From: Streptomyces wuyuanensis
GTDB lineage: Bacteria; Actinomycetota; Actinomycetes; Streptomycetales; Streptomycetaceae
Direction: 5' to 3'
Length of the DNA: 64,000 nucleotides
NCBI RefSeq assembly: GCF_900103455.1
Contig: NZ_FNHI01000006.1
Location: forward strand, 62,001-126,000
This document shows positions 1 through 9,056 of the stretch, piece by piece. Position 1 is the first letter of the stretch. Each line of letters begins with the position of its first letter. Below the pieces are notes generated by a model. That model did not search any database. It was not told where the DNA came from and worked only from the letters and a program-made list of their open reading frames with translations. The translations under genes and the position numbers were made by a program.

Positions 1-142
1 GAAGAGCCGTCGACGGCCCACCGGGACCCGGCCGCCCGGCGCGGGACGCGCCGCGGGAGCCGCCCGGACCGCACGCGCCGTGTGACCGCCCGGACCGTCC
101 GGCCGCTCGCACCGCGCGAGGATCACGAGAGGACATCGCGGA

Positions 143-931
143 GTGCTCAGCACCGTACTGACCAGAGCAGCGCTGCCACTGCTGGCCGCCGGACTGCTGC
201 TCGGGGGCTGCGCGAAGCCCTCGGCGCCGCCCCCGGCCGCCGGCCCCCGGACCGCGGCACCCGACGCCGGGGCGCCGTACGCCGGCCCGCCGGCCGGTTC
301 GGCCGCGGGACCGCACGCCGGGCCGCCCGCCGCGGACCGGGCCGGACTCCCCGGGCTCGGGCCCAGGACCAGTGGCCTCGTCCCCGACGGCACCGACCAG
401 GCCTTCGTGGTGAGAGGGAGGTCCACGAACTCGAGCGAGTCCACGGCGACGCTCTACGAGCGCGACGAGGAGAGGGTCTGGCGGGCGGTCGCCGGGCCCT
501 GGCCCGCACGCAACGCCCTGAAGGGCTGGACCGACGAGCACTGGGCCGGGGACCACCGCTCGCCGATCGGCGTCTTCGGGCTCACCGACGCGGGCGGCCG
601 ACTGCCCGACCCGGGCACGAAACTCCCCTACCACCAGTCCGAGGAGTTCGTGGCGATCGGCACCGGCTTCCGGGGCGAGAGCCTGCGGGGGTCCTTCGAC
701 TACGTCGTCGCGATCAACTACAACCGGGAGTCCGGACTGACCCCGCTCGACGAGCGGCGGCCCATGGGCTGGGACCGCGGCGGGGGCGTCTGGATCCACG
801 TGGACCACGACGGCCCCACCCAGGGCTGCGTCTCGCTCGGACTGGACCGGATGGCGGACCTGCTGCGCCTGCTGGACCCGGACAAGCGGCCGGTGGTGGT
901 GATGGGGGACAGCGTCTCACTGGCGCGCTGA
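143..931 (+). CDS. L,D-transpeptidase family lipoprotein
   Basis: 262 aa from a GTG start with AGAGGA upstream. The N-terminus is a lipoprotein signal: a hydrophobic stretch at about residues 8-22 ending in the lipobox LLGGC, so the mature protein should be anchored outside the membrane. An Ala/Pro/Gly-rich linker follows (about 24-85), then a YkuD-like catalytic region. The motif HVDHDGPTQGCVSL near residues 216-230 supplies the His and Cys expected of L,D-transpeptidases, which make 3-3 peptidoglycan cross-links; GVWIHV precedes it. The family is clear, but the physiological substrate is not shown. It is convergent with metG and separated from it by a hairpin terminator. Confidence 0.82.
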   Translation: MLSTVLTRAALPLLAAGLLLGGCAKPSAPPPAAGPRTAAPDAGAPYAGPPAGSAAGPHAGPPAADRAGLPGLGPRTSGLVPDGTDQAFVVRGRSTNSSESTATLYERDEERVWRAVAGPWPARNALKGWTDEHWAGDHRSPIGVFGLTDAGGRLPDPGTKLPYHQSEEFVAIGTGFRGESLRGSFDYVVAINYNRESGLTPLDERRPMGWDRGGGVWIHVDHDGPTQGCVSLGLDRMADLLRLLDPDKRPVVVMGDSVSLAR

Positions 932-962
932 CCCGCCGGCCCACCGTCGGGCGTCGGATACG

Positions 963-999
963 CGGACGGGCCTGGGAAACCGTGTCCCAGGCCCGTCCG
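963..999. terminator. Bidirectional hairpin terminator between ldt and metG
   Basis: A perfect 15-bp inverted repeat (arms 963-977 and 985-999) with a 7-nt loop sits between two convergent genes. There is no T-tract, which is usual for Streptomyces. Confidence 0.75.
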
Positions 1000-1063
1000 T
1001 ACGCTCGGGCGCGCGTCACGCACGCGGCCGGTGTCGGCGGCGAGTACCGTCCGCTCCGGCCGC

Positions 1064-2692
1064 TCAGGCCTTGCTGGGCTCCTCGAGACGCGGGAAGAGC
1101 ACCGCGCCCTTCGTCACCGTCGAGCCCGCCGGCAGCCCGCCCCACTCCGCCGCGTCCTGGACCCGCTGGTCGGCCAGAGCGCCGAGCGACGCCTCCGCGC
1201 CGAGGGAGTCCCACAGCTTCTGCGAGGTGTCCGGCATGACCGGGTTCAGCAGCACGGCCACGGCGCGCAGCGACTCGGCGGCCGTGTAGAGGATGGTCGC
1301 GAGGCGGGCCCGGCCCTCCTCGGATTCGTCCTTGGCCACCTTCCACGGCTCCTGCTCCGTGATGTAGCCGTTGACCTGCTTCACGAAGTCGAAGACCGCC
1401 AGGATCCCGCCCTGGAAGTCCAGCTCCTCGCCGATCTTGCGGTCGGCCTCGGCCACGGCCTTCGCCAGGCCCGCCTGGACCGCCTTCTCGGCCTCGCCGT
1501 CGGCGGATGTCCCCGGCAGCGAGCCGCCGAAGTACTTGCCCACCATCGCGGCGACCCGCGACGCCAGGTTGCCGTAGTCGTTGGCGAGCTCGCTCGTGTA
1601 GCGGGCGGAGAAGTCCTCCCAAGAGAACGATCCGTCCTGGCCGAACGCGATCGCGCGCAGGAAGTACCAGCGGTACGCGTCCACGCCGAAGTGCGAGGTC
1701 AGGTCCTGCGGCTTGATGCCCGTCAGGTTCGACTTCGACATCTTCTCGCCGCCGACCATCAGCCAGCCGTTGGCCGCGATCTTCCCGGGCACCGGGAGCC
1801 CCTGCGCCATCAGCATCGCGGGCCAGATGATCGCGTGGAAGCGGAGGATGTCCTTGCCGACGAGGTGGACATTCGCGGGGAACGTGTCCTCGAACTTCGC
1901 CGGGTTCTCGTTGTAGCCGACCGCCGTCGCGTAGTTCAGCAGGGCGTCGACCCACACGTAGATGACGTGCTTCTCGTCCCACGGGATCGGGATGCCCCAG
2001 TCGAACGTCGACCTGGAGATCGACAGGTCCTGCAGGCCCTGCTTGACGAAGTTCACGACCTCGTTGCGGGCGGACTCGGGCTGGATGAAGCCGGGGTTGG
2101 ACTCGTAGAACTCCAGCAGCTTCGGGCCGTACTCGCTGAGCTTGAAGAAGTAGTTCTCCTCCTTGAGGATCTCCACCGGCTTCTTGTGCACGGGGCACAG
2201 CTTCTCGCCGGCGTACTCCCCCTCGCCGTCCAGCAGCTCGCCGGGGAGCTTGTACTCCTCACAGCCCACGCAGTACGGGCCCTCGTACCCGCCCTTGTAG
2301 ATCTCGCCCTTGTCGTACAGGTCCTGCACGAACTCCTGGACGCGGTCGGTGTGCCGGCGCTCGGTCGTGCGGATGAAGTCGTCGTTCGCGATCTCCAGGT
2401 GCTCCCAGAGGGGCTTCCACGCCTCCTCCACGAGCTTGTCGCACCACTCCTGCGGGGTGACGCCGTTCGCCTCCGCGGTGCGCATGATCTTCTGACCGTG
2501 CTCGTCCGTGCCGGTGAGGTACCACACCTTCTCGCCGCGCTGACGGTGCCAGCGCGTGAGCACGTCGCCTGCGACGGTCGTGTAGGCGTGGCCCAGGTGA
2601 GGAGCGTCGTTGACGTAGTAGATGGGGGTCGATACGTAGAAGGCCTTCACGCCTTCGCTCGTCCCCTGCTTCTCGGATCCAGTGGCCGCCAT
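1064..2692 (-). CDS. metG: Methionyl-tRNA synthetase
   Basis: 542 aa. Charges tRNA-Met with methionine in the cytoplasm. The class I signatures are present: APHLGHAYT (HIGH motif) near residue 30 and EKMSKSNLTG (KMSKS) near residue 320. The connective region has a cysteine pair (YCVGCEEY) and a later CPVH that could bind zinc. The C-terminal anticodon-binding alpha domain follows, and there is no C-terminal EMAP-like tRNA-binding extension, as in the short actinobacterial enzymes. It is divergent from the response regulator gene at 2863 across about 170 bp. Confidence 0.97.
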   Translation of the reverse strand: MAATGSEKQGTSEGVKAFYVSTPIYYVNDAPHLGHAYTTVAGDVLTRWHRQRGEKVWYLTGTDEHGQKIMRTAEANGVTPQEWCDKLVEEAWKPLWEHLEIANDDFIRTTERRHTDRVQEFVQDLYDKGEIYKGGYEGPYCVGCEEYKLPGELLDGEGEYAGEKLCPVHKKPVEILKEENYFFKLSEYGPKLLEFYESNPGFIQPESARNEVVNFVKQGLQDLSISRSTFDWGIPIPWDEKHVIYVWVDALLNYATAVGYNENPAKFEDTFPANVHLVGKDILRFHAIIWPAMLMAQGLPVPGKIAANGWLMVGGEKMSKSNLTGIKPQDLTSHFGVDAYRWYFLRAIAFGQDGSFSWEDFSARYTSELANDYGNLASRVAAMVGKYFGGSLPGTSADGEAEKAVQAGLAKAVAEADRKIGEELDFQGGILAVFDFVKQVNGYITEQEPWKVAKDESEEGRARLATILYTAAESLRAVAVLLNPVMPDTSQKLWDSLGAEASLGALADQRVQDAAEWGGLPAGSTVTKGAVLFPRLEEPSKA

Positions 2693-2862
2693 GGTCGAAA
2701 TCCTAACGGCCGCCGGAAGATCGACTCACACGCATAAAACCCGACCGCCCGAACCGCGCCGGCGGACCGGCCACCGGACCGGGCCGTCCGAGGCCGGGTG
2801 CGGAAGGCATCGCTCCGCCCCTGGAGAGGTTCCCGAAACATCCGTTCCGGTAGGAAGGGGGG

Positions 2863-3519
2863 ATGCGGGTACTGGTCGCGGAGGACGAGGAAGTGCTGGC
2901 GGCGCTGGTCGCCACCGGGCTGCGGAAGGCCGGTTTCGCCGTCGACACCGTCCACAGCGGTGACGAGGCCCTCGCCCAGCTGGGTCTCCACGCCTACGAC
3001 GTGGTCGTCCTCGACCGCGACCTGCCCCGGCAGCACGGGGACGACGTGGCCCGCGAGCTGGTCGCCACCGCCTCGACGACCCGCATCCTGATGCTGACGG
3101 CGGCCGCCTCCACGGAGGACCGGGTGGCGGGGCTCGACCTGGGCGCCGACGACTATCTGACCAAGCCGTTCGAGTTCCCGGAGCTGGTCTCGCGCGTCCG
3201 GGCCCTGCGGCGGCGCAGCGCCCGGCCCCCGCTGCCCCCCACGCTGGAACGGCACGGGGTGCGGCTCGACACGGTGCGGCGCACGGCCCATCGCGACGGA
3301 CGGGACCTGGAACTCTCCCCGAAGGAGTTCACCGTGCTGCAGATCCTGCTGGAGGCGGACGGTGCCGCGGTGTCCGCGGAGGAACTCCTGGAACGGGCCT
3401 GGGACGCGCACGCGGACCCGTTCACGGCCGCGGTGCGGGTGTGCATGAGCAAGCTGCGCGGAAAACTCGGGGAGCCGGGGCTCATCCGCACCCTCCAGGG
3501 CGTGGGGTACGTGCTGTGA
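2863..3519 (+). CDS. OmpR-family DNA-binding response regulator
   Basis: 218 aa. The receiver domain (residues 1-115) has acidic residues E7 and D8, phospho-acceptor D51 in VVVLDRDLP, T79 and K101 in TKPFEF. A winged-helix effector domain follows (about 125-218), ending in the typical GVGYVL. The stop overlaps the GTG start of the sensor kinase gene, so the two are translationally coupled. The pair probably acts as a classical two-component system; the signal and targets cannot be read from the sequence. Confidence 0.93.
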   Translation: MRVLVAEDEEVLAALVATGLRKAGFAVDTVHSGDEALAQLGLHAYDVVVLDRDLPRQHGDDVARELVATASTTRILMLTAAASTEDRVAGLDLGADDYLTKPFEFPELVSRVRALRRRSARPPLPPTLERHGVRLDTVRRTAHRDGRDLELSPKEFTVLQILLEADGAAVSAEELLERAWDAHADPFTAAVRVCMSKLRGKLGEPGLIRTLQGVGYVL

Positions 3520-4646
3520 CCGGCAGGCTCGGCGCCGGCTCCGCGATCAGGACCCGTATCGCGATGGTCTACGGCGCGGTCTTCCTGGTGCTCGGCGCCT
3601 GTCTGCTGGCGATCGTGAACCTGCTGTCCAGGACCGGCACGCGGGACGAGGCGGCGGCGATCGCCCTGCGCGAGGCCAGTGCGCCCACGTCGCCGGTGAC
3701 CGTCCACCGGCTGTCCGACCTGACGGGCAACGTGAGCGACGCGGCGTCCGAGCAGATGCTCATCTGGTCCGCTTTCGCACTGCTGGGCACGGCGGTGTGC
3801 GCGGTGGTCGTGGGGTGGTGGACGGCGGGACGGGTGCTGCGCCCGGTCCACGAGATGACCGCCAGGGCGAGAAGGCTCTCCGAGCGCACGCCCGCGGGAG
3901 TCCCCCGGGGCGAGGGCTGGGGAAGGATCGCCGTGCGCGGCCCCGACGACGAGCTCAAGGAGCTGGGCGACACGGTCGACGCGCTGCTGGCGCGGCTGGA
4001 GAAGGCCTTCGACAGCCAGCGCCGGTTCATCGCGAACGCCTCGCACGAGCTGCGGACGCCGCTCGCCACACAGCGGACCGCGATCCAGGTGGGCCTGGAG
4101 GACTCGGACGTGAAGCAGGTCCTGCTGGACGCCAACCGCCGCAGCGAGCGGCTCATCGAGGGACTGCTGGTGCTGGCGCGCAGCGAACGGGGCCTGGAGG
4201 AGACGGAGAAGGCGGATGTCGGGCTGGGCGACGTCGTCGAGGAGGAATGCGCACGGCACGGCGTCCACGCGGACGTCTCGCGGGCCGGGACGGTCCGCGG
4301 CAACCGGCTGCTGCTGGCCCAGCTCGTACGGAATCTGGTGGCGAACGCGGTGGCCTACAACGTCCCGGGCGGGTCGGTCGAAGTGTCGGCCGGCGGCGGT
4401 CTGCTGACCGTCGCGAACACCGGCCCCGTGGTCGAGGCCGCGGACGTCGCCGGACTCTTCGAGCCGTTCCGCCGCGGGGAGGGGCGGGACCGGATGGGGC
4501 CGGGCGCGGGGCTCGGCCTCAGCATCGTCCGGTCGATCGCCGTGGCGCACGGCGGGACGGTGCGGGCGGAGCCGGGACCGGCTGGGTCCGGTCCCGGAGG
4601 TGGGCTGGTGGTGCGGGTGTCGCTGCCGGTGCGGGGCGAGCCGTGA
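3516..4646 (+). CDS. Sensor histidine kinase (HAMP-HisKA-HATPase)
   Basis: 376 aa from GTG at 3516 in a GTGA overlap with the regulator. An upstream in-frame ATG exists but would lie deep inside the regulator gene. Two transmembrane helices (about residues 10-38 and 78-105) bracket a short extracellular loop, followed by HAMP, HisKA with the phospho-accepting His in NASHELRTPLATQ, and HATPase_c with NLVANAVAYN (N box) and GAGLGLSIVRSI (G2 box). The very small sensor loop (about 40 residues) suggests that sensing occurs at or within the membrane. Confidence 0.92.
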   Translation: MTGRLGAGSAIRTRIAMVYGAVFLVLGACLLAIVNLLSRTGTRDEAAAIALREASAPTSPVTVHRLSDLTGNVSDAASEQMLIWSAFALLGTAVCAVVVGWWTAGRVLRPVHEMTARARRLSERTPAGVPRGEGWGRIAVRGPDDELKELGDTVDALLARLEKAFDSQRRFIANASHELRTPLATQRTAIQVGLEDSDVKQVLLDANRRSERLIEGLLVLARSERGLEETEKADVGLGDVVEEECARHGVHADVSRAGTVRGNRLLLAQLVRNLVANAVAYNVPGGSVEVSAGGGLLTVANTGPVVEAADVAGLFEPFRRGEGRDRMGPGAGLGLSIVRSIAVAHGGTVRAEPGPAGSGPGGGLVVRVSLPVRGEP

Positions 4647-4667
4647 CCGCGGCGGGGGGCGGCCCGT

Positions 4668-4731
4668 GCGGAGTCCCCGCGCGGGGACTCCGCCGTCCGT
4701 GACCGGTGCGGCCGCCGGGGCCGCACCGGTC
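4668..4731. terminator. Double hairpin terminator between convergent genes
   Basis: Two adjacent hairpins lie between the kinase gene and the converging vWA gene. The first is a perfect 26-bp palindrome at 4668-4693. The second has 12-bp arms at 4701-4712 and 4720-4731 with a 7-nt loop. Confidence 0.7.
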
Positions 4732-4744
4732 GGGTTCGCGGCGA

Positions 4745-6607
4745 TCAGCCTTCGCGGCGGTCCAGCCACTTCGGGAAGGCGCCGAGCAGACCCTCGTAGA
4801 GCTCCTCGTCGGTGAGCTCGCGGGGGTCCGGGCCGGCGTGGAAGAAGGCGGCGTTCTCCACGGAGGCGTCGGCGTCGAGCTTGCGCAGGAAGTCGAAGCC
4901 CTTGGCCTCGTACTCGCCGAACGCCACGAACTGCCAGAAGAGCGGCTTGCCCGCAGCATCGGCGAGCGCCTGCTTGGCGGGCTGCTTGGCGTCGGGCGCG
5001 CCGTCGGTCTGGAAGACGACGAGTGCGGGCCCGTCTGCGCCCGACTTCTCGAAGTGCGCGACGACCTCCTCGACGGCCCGGTGGTAGCTGGTTCGTCCCA
5101 TGTGGCCGAGGCCCGCGTGCAGCTCGTCGACGCGGCCCTCGTGCTCGGCGAGCGTCAGCTCGCCGGTGCCGTCGATGTCCGTCGAGAAGAACACGACGTG
5201 GACGGACGCGTCCTCGTCGAGGTGCGCGGCGAGCGCGAGGGTCTGCTCGCCGAGCTGCTGTGCGCTGCCGTCCTTGTAGTACGGCCGCATCGACCCGGAC
5301 CGGTCCAGCACGAGGTAGACCTTCGCCCGGGCCCCGGCGGCCCCGGCCCCCTTGAGCGCCACCCCGGCGGCCTTGTACGCCCCGACGAGACCCGCGGCCC
5401 GCGCCTTGACCCGCGCGAGGGAGAAGGCGGGCTTGCCCGATGCGGCGTCGTCGGTGGTGGATGCGGCGGCGGGCTCGGGCTCGGGGGCTGCCTCGCTCGG
5501 CTCGGGCCCGGCGGCGATGGGCTCGGGCTCCGCGACTGCGGCGACCGGCTCGGGCTCCGCGACCGGCTCCGCGTCGGTCTCGGGCTCGGTGGCCGCCGTG
5601 CCGGCGGCTGCGGCGGCGACCGGCTCGGCCTCGGTGGTCGCTGCGACGGCCTCGGGCTCGGTGGTCGCTGCCACGGGCTCGGCTTCGACGGTGGCCTCCG
5701 TGCCGGCGGCCGCGGTCGCGGCGGCGACCGGCTCGGCCTCGGTGGTCGCTGCGACGGCCTCGGCCTCGGGCGCGTCCGCATCGTCGGCCGGGGCCGTCCC
5801 GGTGGCCTTGCCGTCGGTGGCGACGGGCTCGGGAGTCGTGGGGGCGGTGTCGTCCGCGGCCCGGTCCGCCCCGGCGGCGGTGTCCGACCCGGCGGACGAC
5901 TCCACGGCGTCGGTGGTCGCGTCCGCGGTGACGGCCTCGGCCTGCGCCGCGTCCTCCTCCGCGGGCTTCGCGATCGCCGCGTCGGCGTCGGTGCCCGGCT
6001 CCACCGCGGTACCGGTCCCGGCGGCCGTCTCCGCCGTGACCGGCTCGACCCGCGCGGCGTCCGGCTCCTCCGCGTCCGTGTCCACGTCGGCGGCGGAGGG
6101 GGCTTCGTCCGCGCCGGCCACCGGCTTGGCGTCCTCGGCGTCGGCCGAGGGGGCAGGCGCGGCCTCCGGCGTCGTGCCGTCCGCGTCCTTCGCGGCGGGA
6201 GCCGTCTCCGAGCCGGCCGCGGGCACTTCGGCCGCGGTCGCCGGCTCGCCGGCCGGGGTGGCCTCGGCCTCGGCAGCCACGGCGGTCTCGGGGGCACCGT
6301 CCTCAGCGGGCTTCTCCCGCCCGGCCGCGGCCGGTTCCTTACCGGTGGACGTGTCCGCGTCCGTCGTCCTCTCTCCCGTCGCGGCGTCGGGCGTGGACGG
6401 CGTCCGGGCCGGCGGGATCGTCGGGCGCGTGCCCGGGGGAGTGTCGAACGCCGCTGCCACCAGATCTGCCGCACGGTCCTGCGGGTTGGGGGCCTCGGCC
6501 TGGGGCGGGACGGACGCGGGGACGGTCGGGGTCGTCGTGGAGGCCGGTGAGGACGACTCCGTACGCTCGCGTCCAAACACCTTTCGCAGCAAGCTCCGAA
6601 TGCCCAT
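4745..6607 (-). CDS. von Willebrand A (TerF-like) protein with long acidic repeat-rich N-terminus
   Basis: 620 aa from ATG at 6607 (GAAAGG upstream); a longer ORF exists but has no ribosome site. The N-terminus is basic ([15 protein letters not shown]). About 350 residues of Ala/Glu/Pro/Thr/Val low complexity follow, with [14 protein letters not shown] repeats. The C-terminal about 220 residues form a vWA domain: DRSGSM is the MIDAS metal site, with a later T in MGRTSYH and D in FQTDGAPD. The domain resembles TerF/YceF-type vWA proteins of tellurium-resistance or calcium-stress clusters. No signal peptide is seen, so it is probably cytoplasmic. No ter neighbours are present and the function is unknown. 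Confidence 0.85.
   Translation of the reverse strand: MGIRSLLRKVFGRERTESSSPASTTTPTVPASVPPQAEAPNPQDRAADLVAAAFDTPPGTRPTIPPARTPSTPDAATGERTTDADTSTGKEPAAAGREKPAEDGAPETAVAAEAEATPAGEPATAAEVPAAGSETAPAAKDADGTTPEAAPAPSADAEDAKPVAGADEAPSAADVDTDAEEPDAARVEPVTAETAAGTGTAVEPGTDADAAIAKPAEEDAAQAEAVTADATTDAVESSAGSDTAAGADRAADDTAPTTPEPVATDGKATGTAPADDADAPEAEAVAATTEAEPVAAATAAAGTEATVEAEPVAATTEPEAVAATTEAEPVAAAAAGTAATEPETDAEPVAEPEPVAAVAEPEPIAAGPEPSEAAPEPEPAAASTTDDAASGKPAFSLARVKARAAGLVGAYKAAGVALKGAGAAGARAKVYLVLDRSGSMRPYYKDGSAQQLGEQTLALAAHLDEDASVHVVFFSTDIDGTGELTLAEHEGRVDELHAGLGHMGRTSYHRAVEEVVAHFEKSGADGPALVVFQTDGAPDAKQPAKQALADAAGKPLFWQFVAFGEYEAKGFDFLRKLDADASVENAAFFHAGPDPRELTDEELYEGLLGAFPKWLDRREG
5613..5763. repeat. Exact 43-bp direct repeat inside the vWA gene
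   Basis: Positions 5613-5655 and 5721-5763 are identical and lie 108 bp (36 codons) apart, in frame. They encode the [14 protein letters not shown] type of sequence, so the low-complexity arm appears to grow by in-frame duplication. Confidence 0.8.
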
Positions 6608-6770
6608 GAGCGAGGCCTTTCGCGTGAATTGGGTGCGATCAATGTCCGCATTTTCCGGCATTGTCCGGCCTGGCTGGGGCAACGCCGCAGCTCCGGCCAG
6701 CGCGGACACGTAAGGTTAGCGGCCGCCTCTTCCGTACGGCCGCAAGCCCCTCCCGCGTCAAGAGCGCCCC

Positions 6771-6803
6771 GGTCGCTCCGGATTCATCCCTCGTTCACCT
6801 GGC
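6771..6803 (+). promoter_or_regulatory. PHO box (PhoP-binding direct repeats) upstream of phoX
   Basis: Three consecutive 11-nt units are GGTCGCTCCGG, ATTCATCCCTC and GTTCACCTGGC. The conserved TTCA falls at 6783 and 6794, exactly 11 nt apart. This matches the Streptomyces PhoP direct-repeat pattern (GTTCACC-like). The box lies about 100 bp before the phosphatase start, which suits activation by PhoR-PhoP under phosphate limitation. Confidence 0.72.
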
Positions 6804-6898
6804 TGCCTCCGCACTGCACACATGTGCCCCTACCGTCACGGCCGGAGACATTCCGACACGATGTCGGCGCGGGGTGCGCCGAGGGGATTGGGGAAGAC

Positions 6899-8965
6899 GT
6901 GCGCAGAATCCTGCCGCTCCTGAGCTCGAACCACGCGGGCGGTCGTTCCGCCCTCACCTGCCGCTACCGCTGCGGTGACGCCTGCTTCCACGAGGTGCCG
7001 AACACCAGCGCAAACGAGTACGCCGGCGACGTCATCGCCGCGACGCTGTCCCGCCGTTCGATGATGCGCACCGCCGCCGTCGTGACCGTCGCCACGGCCG
7101 CAGGCGGAGCCGTCATCGCGCAGAACGCACCGTCCGCGCAGGCCGCCGCGGTGCCCGCCGCCGGCGACGCCCGCCACGGCGGACCCGGGGGCGGCGCCGC
7201 GGACGGTGCCCGTGGTCTGCGCTTCTCGCCGGTCGAGCCCAACACCGCCGACAAGGTGACCGTTCCCGCCGGGTACACGCAGAACGTGGTGATCCGCTGG
7301 GGCGAGCCGATCCTGCGCGGGGCGCCGGCCTTCGACGCCGACAGGCAGACGGCGAAGGCGCAGGCCGGCCAGTTCGGTTACAACAACGACTTCCTCAGCC
7401 TGCTCCCGCTGCGCGAGCACGGCCGCCAGGTACTCGTGGCCAACCACGAGTACACGGACGAAGTCCTCATGTTCAAGGGCTACGACGCCGCCAACCCGAC
7501 CCGCGAGCAGGTCGAGATCGCCTGGGCCGCACACGGACTGTCCGTGGTCGTCGTGCAGGAGGAGCGCAAGAGCGGCAGGCTCACGCCCGTCTCCCGACAC
7601 TGGCTCAACCGCCGTCTGACGGCGACCAGCGAGTTCCGGCTCACGGGCCCGGCCGCGGGCAGCGCCCTGCTCAGGACGTCCGCCGACCCGACCGGCACCA
7701 AGGTCCTCGGCACGCTCAACAACTGCGCCGGCGGCACGACCCCCTGGGGCACCACGCTCCACGGCGAGGAGAACTTCAACCAGTACTTCGCCAACGGCAC
7801 CAGCGCCACCGACAAGCGCTACGGCCTGACCACCGGTGCCACCGAGCGCAAGTGGGAGCGTTTCGACAAGCGCTTCGACGCCGCCCAGGAGCCCAACGAG
7901 TCGCACCGCTTCGGCTGGGTCGTCGAGCTCGACCCGTACGACCCGGACTCGACGCCCCGCAAGCGCACGGCCCTCGGCCGCTTCAAGCACGAGGCCGCCC
8001 AGCCCCGGCTGACCCGTGACGGCCGCCCGGTCGTGTACATGGGCGACGACGAGCGCTTCGACTACTTCTACAAGTTCGTCTCGTCGAAGCGGATGAAGAA
8101 GGGCGACAGCCGTGCCGCCCGCGAGCACAACCTGACGCTGCTGGACGAGGGCACGCTGTACGTCGCGAAGCTCACCGGCGACTCCCCCCAGGACGTCGAC
8201 GGCACCGGCAAGCTCCCGAACGACGGCGAGTTCGACGGCAGCGGCGTGTGGATCCCGCTGGCCACCGGCGACGTCTCGCACGTCCCCGGCATGACCGCCG
8301 AGGAGGTGTACGTCTTCACCCGCCTCGCGGGCGACAAGGTCGGCGCCACCAAGATGGACCGCCCCGAGGACGTCGAGCCGAGCCCGCGCACGGGCCGGGT
8401 GTACGTCGCGCTGACGAACAACACCGACCGCGGCAAGGCCGGCAAGCCGGGCGCGGACGAGGCCAACCCGCGCAATCTCAACAAGCACGGCCAGATCCTG
8501 GAGCTCGCCGAGCACTGGGACGACCCGTCGGCCGACGGCTTCGCCTGGCGGCTGTTCCTGGTCGCGGGCGACCCGGAGGACCCGGCCACCTACTTCGCCG
8601 GCTACCCGAAGGAGACGGTCAGCCCGATCTCCTGCCCGGACAACGTGGCCTTCGACCCGCACGGCAATCTGTGGATCTCCACCGACGGCGCCCAGCTCGG
8701 CTCGCACGACGGCCTGTTCGGCGTCGCGACGACCGGTGAGCGCCGCGGTGAGCTGAAGCAGTTCCTCACGGTCCCGAAGGGCGCCGAGACCTGCGGTCCG
8801 ATCATCCAGGACCGCCGGGTTCTCGTCGCGGTCCAGCATCCGGGCGAGGTCGACGGGGCGACCGTCGAGAAGCCGGCCTCGGAGTGGCCCGACGGACCGG
8901 GCCGGCTCGTGCGCCCGTCGGTCGTCGCCGTCTACCGCAAGGACGGCCGCGACATCGGCGTCTGA
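6899..8965 (+). CDS. phoX: PhoX-family alkaline phosphatase (Tat-exported)
   Basis: 688 aa from GTG at 6899, with a GGGGA-type ribosome site just upstream; earlier in-frame codons have none. The N-terminus carries LTCRYRCGDACFHEVPN, a Cys-rich segment typical of actinobacterial members of this family. A twin-arginine signal follows (LSRRSMMRTAAVVTVATAA, about residues 54-75) and then the DUF839/PhoX beta-propeller region. The protein is expected to be a secreted, calcium/iron-dependent phosphomonoesterase that scavenges phosphate. The PHO box upstream supports this role. Confidence 0.88.
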   Translation: MRRILPLLSSNHAGGRSALTCRYRCGDACFHEVPNTSANEYAGDVIAATLSRRSMMRTAAVVTVATAAGGAVIAQNAPSAQAAAVPAAGDARHGGPGGGAADGARGLRFSPVEPNTADKVTVPAGYTQNVVIRWGEPILRGAPAFDADRQTAKAQAGQFGYNNDFLSLLPLREHGRQVLVANHEYTDEVLMFKGYDAANPTREQVEIAWAAHGLSVVVVQEERKSGRLTPVSRHWLNRRLTATSEFRLTGPAAGSALLRTSADPTGTKVLGTLNNCAGGTTPWGTTLHGEENFNQYFANGTSATDKRYGLTTGATERKWERFDKRFDAAQEPNESHRFGWVVELDPYDPDSTPRKRTALGRFKHEAAQPRLTRDGRPVVYMGDDERFDYFYKFVSSKRMKKGDSRAAREHNLTLLDEGTLYVAKLTGDSPQDVDGTGKLPNDGEFDGSGVWIPLATGDVSHVPGMTAEEVYVFTRLAGDKVGATKMDRPEDVEPSPRTGRVYVALTNNTDRGKAGKPGADEANPRNLNKHGQILELAEHWDDPSADGFAWRLFLVAGDPEDPATYFAGYPKETVSPISCPDNVAFDPHGNLWISTDGAQLGSHDGLFGVATTGERRGELKQFLTVPKGAETCGPIIQDRRVLVAVQHPGEVDGATVEKPASEWPDGPGRLVRPSVVAVYRKDGRDIGV

Positions 8966-8978
8966 CCCCGGTGAGCCC

Positions 8979-9009
8979 CGTGGGCCCGGCAGCTCCCGCC
9001 GGGCCCGCG
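8979..9009. terminator. Hairpin terminator after phoX
   Basis: Arms 8979-8990 and 8998-9009 form a 12-bp stem with one G-T pair and a 7-nt loop, between convergent genes. Confidence 0.65.
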
Positions 9010-9056
9010 GGGGAGGCCGTGCCCGTCCGCTGCGCGCACCGTGCCGGACGGGGGCG

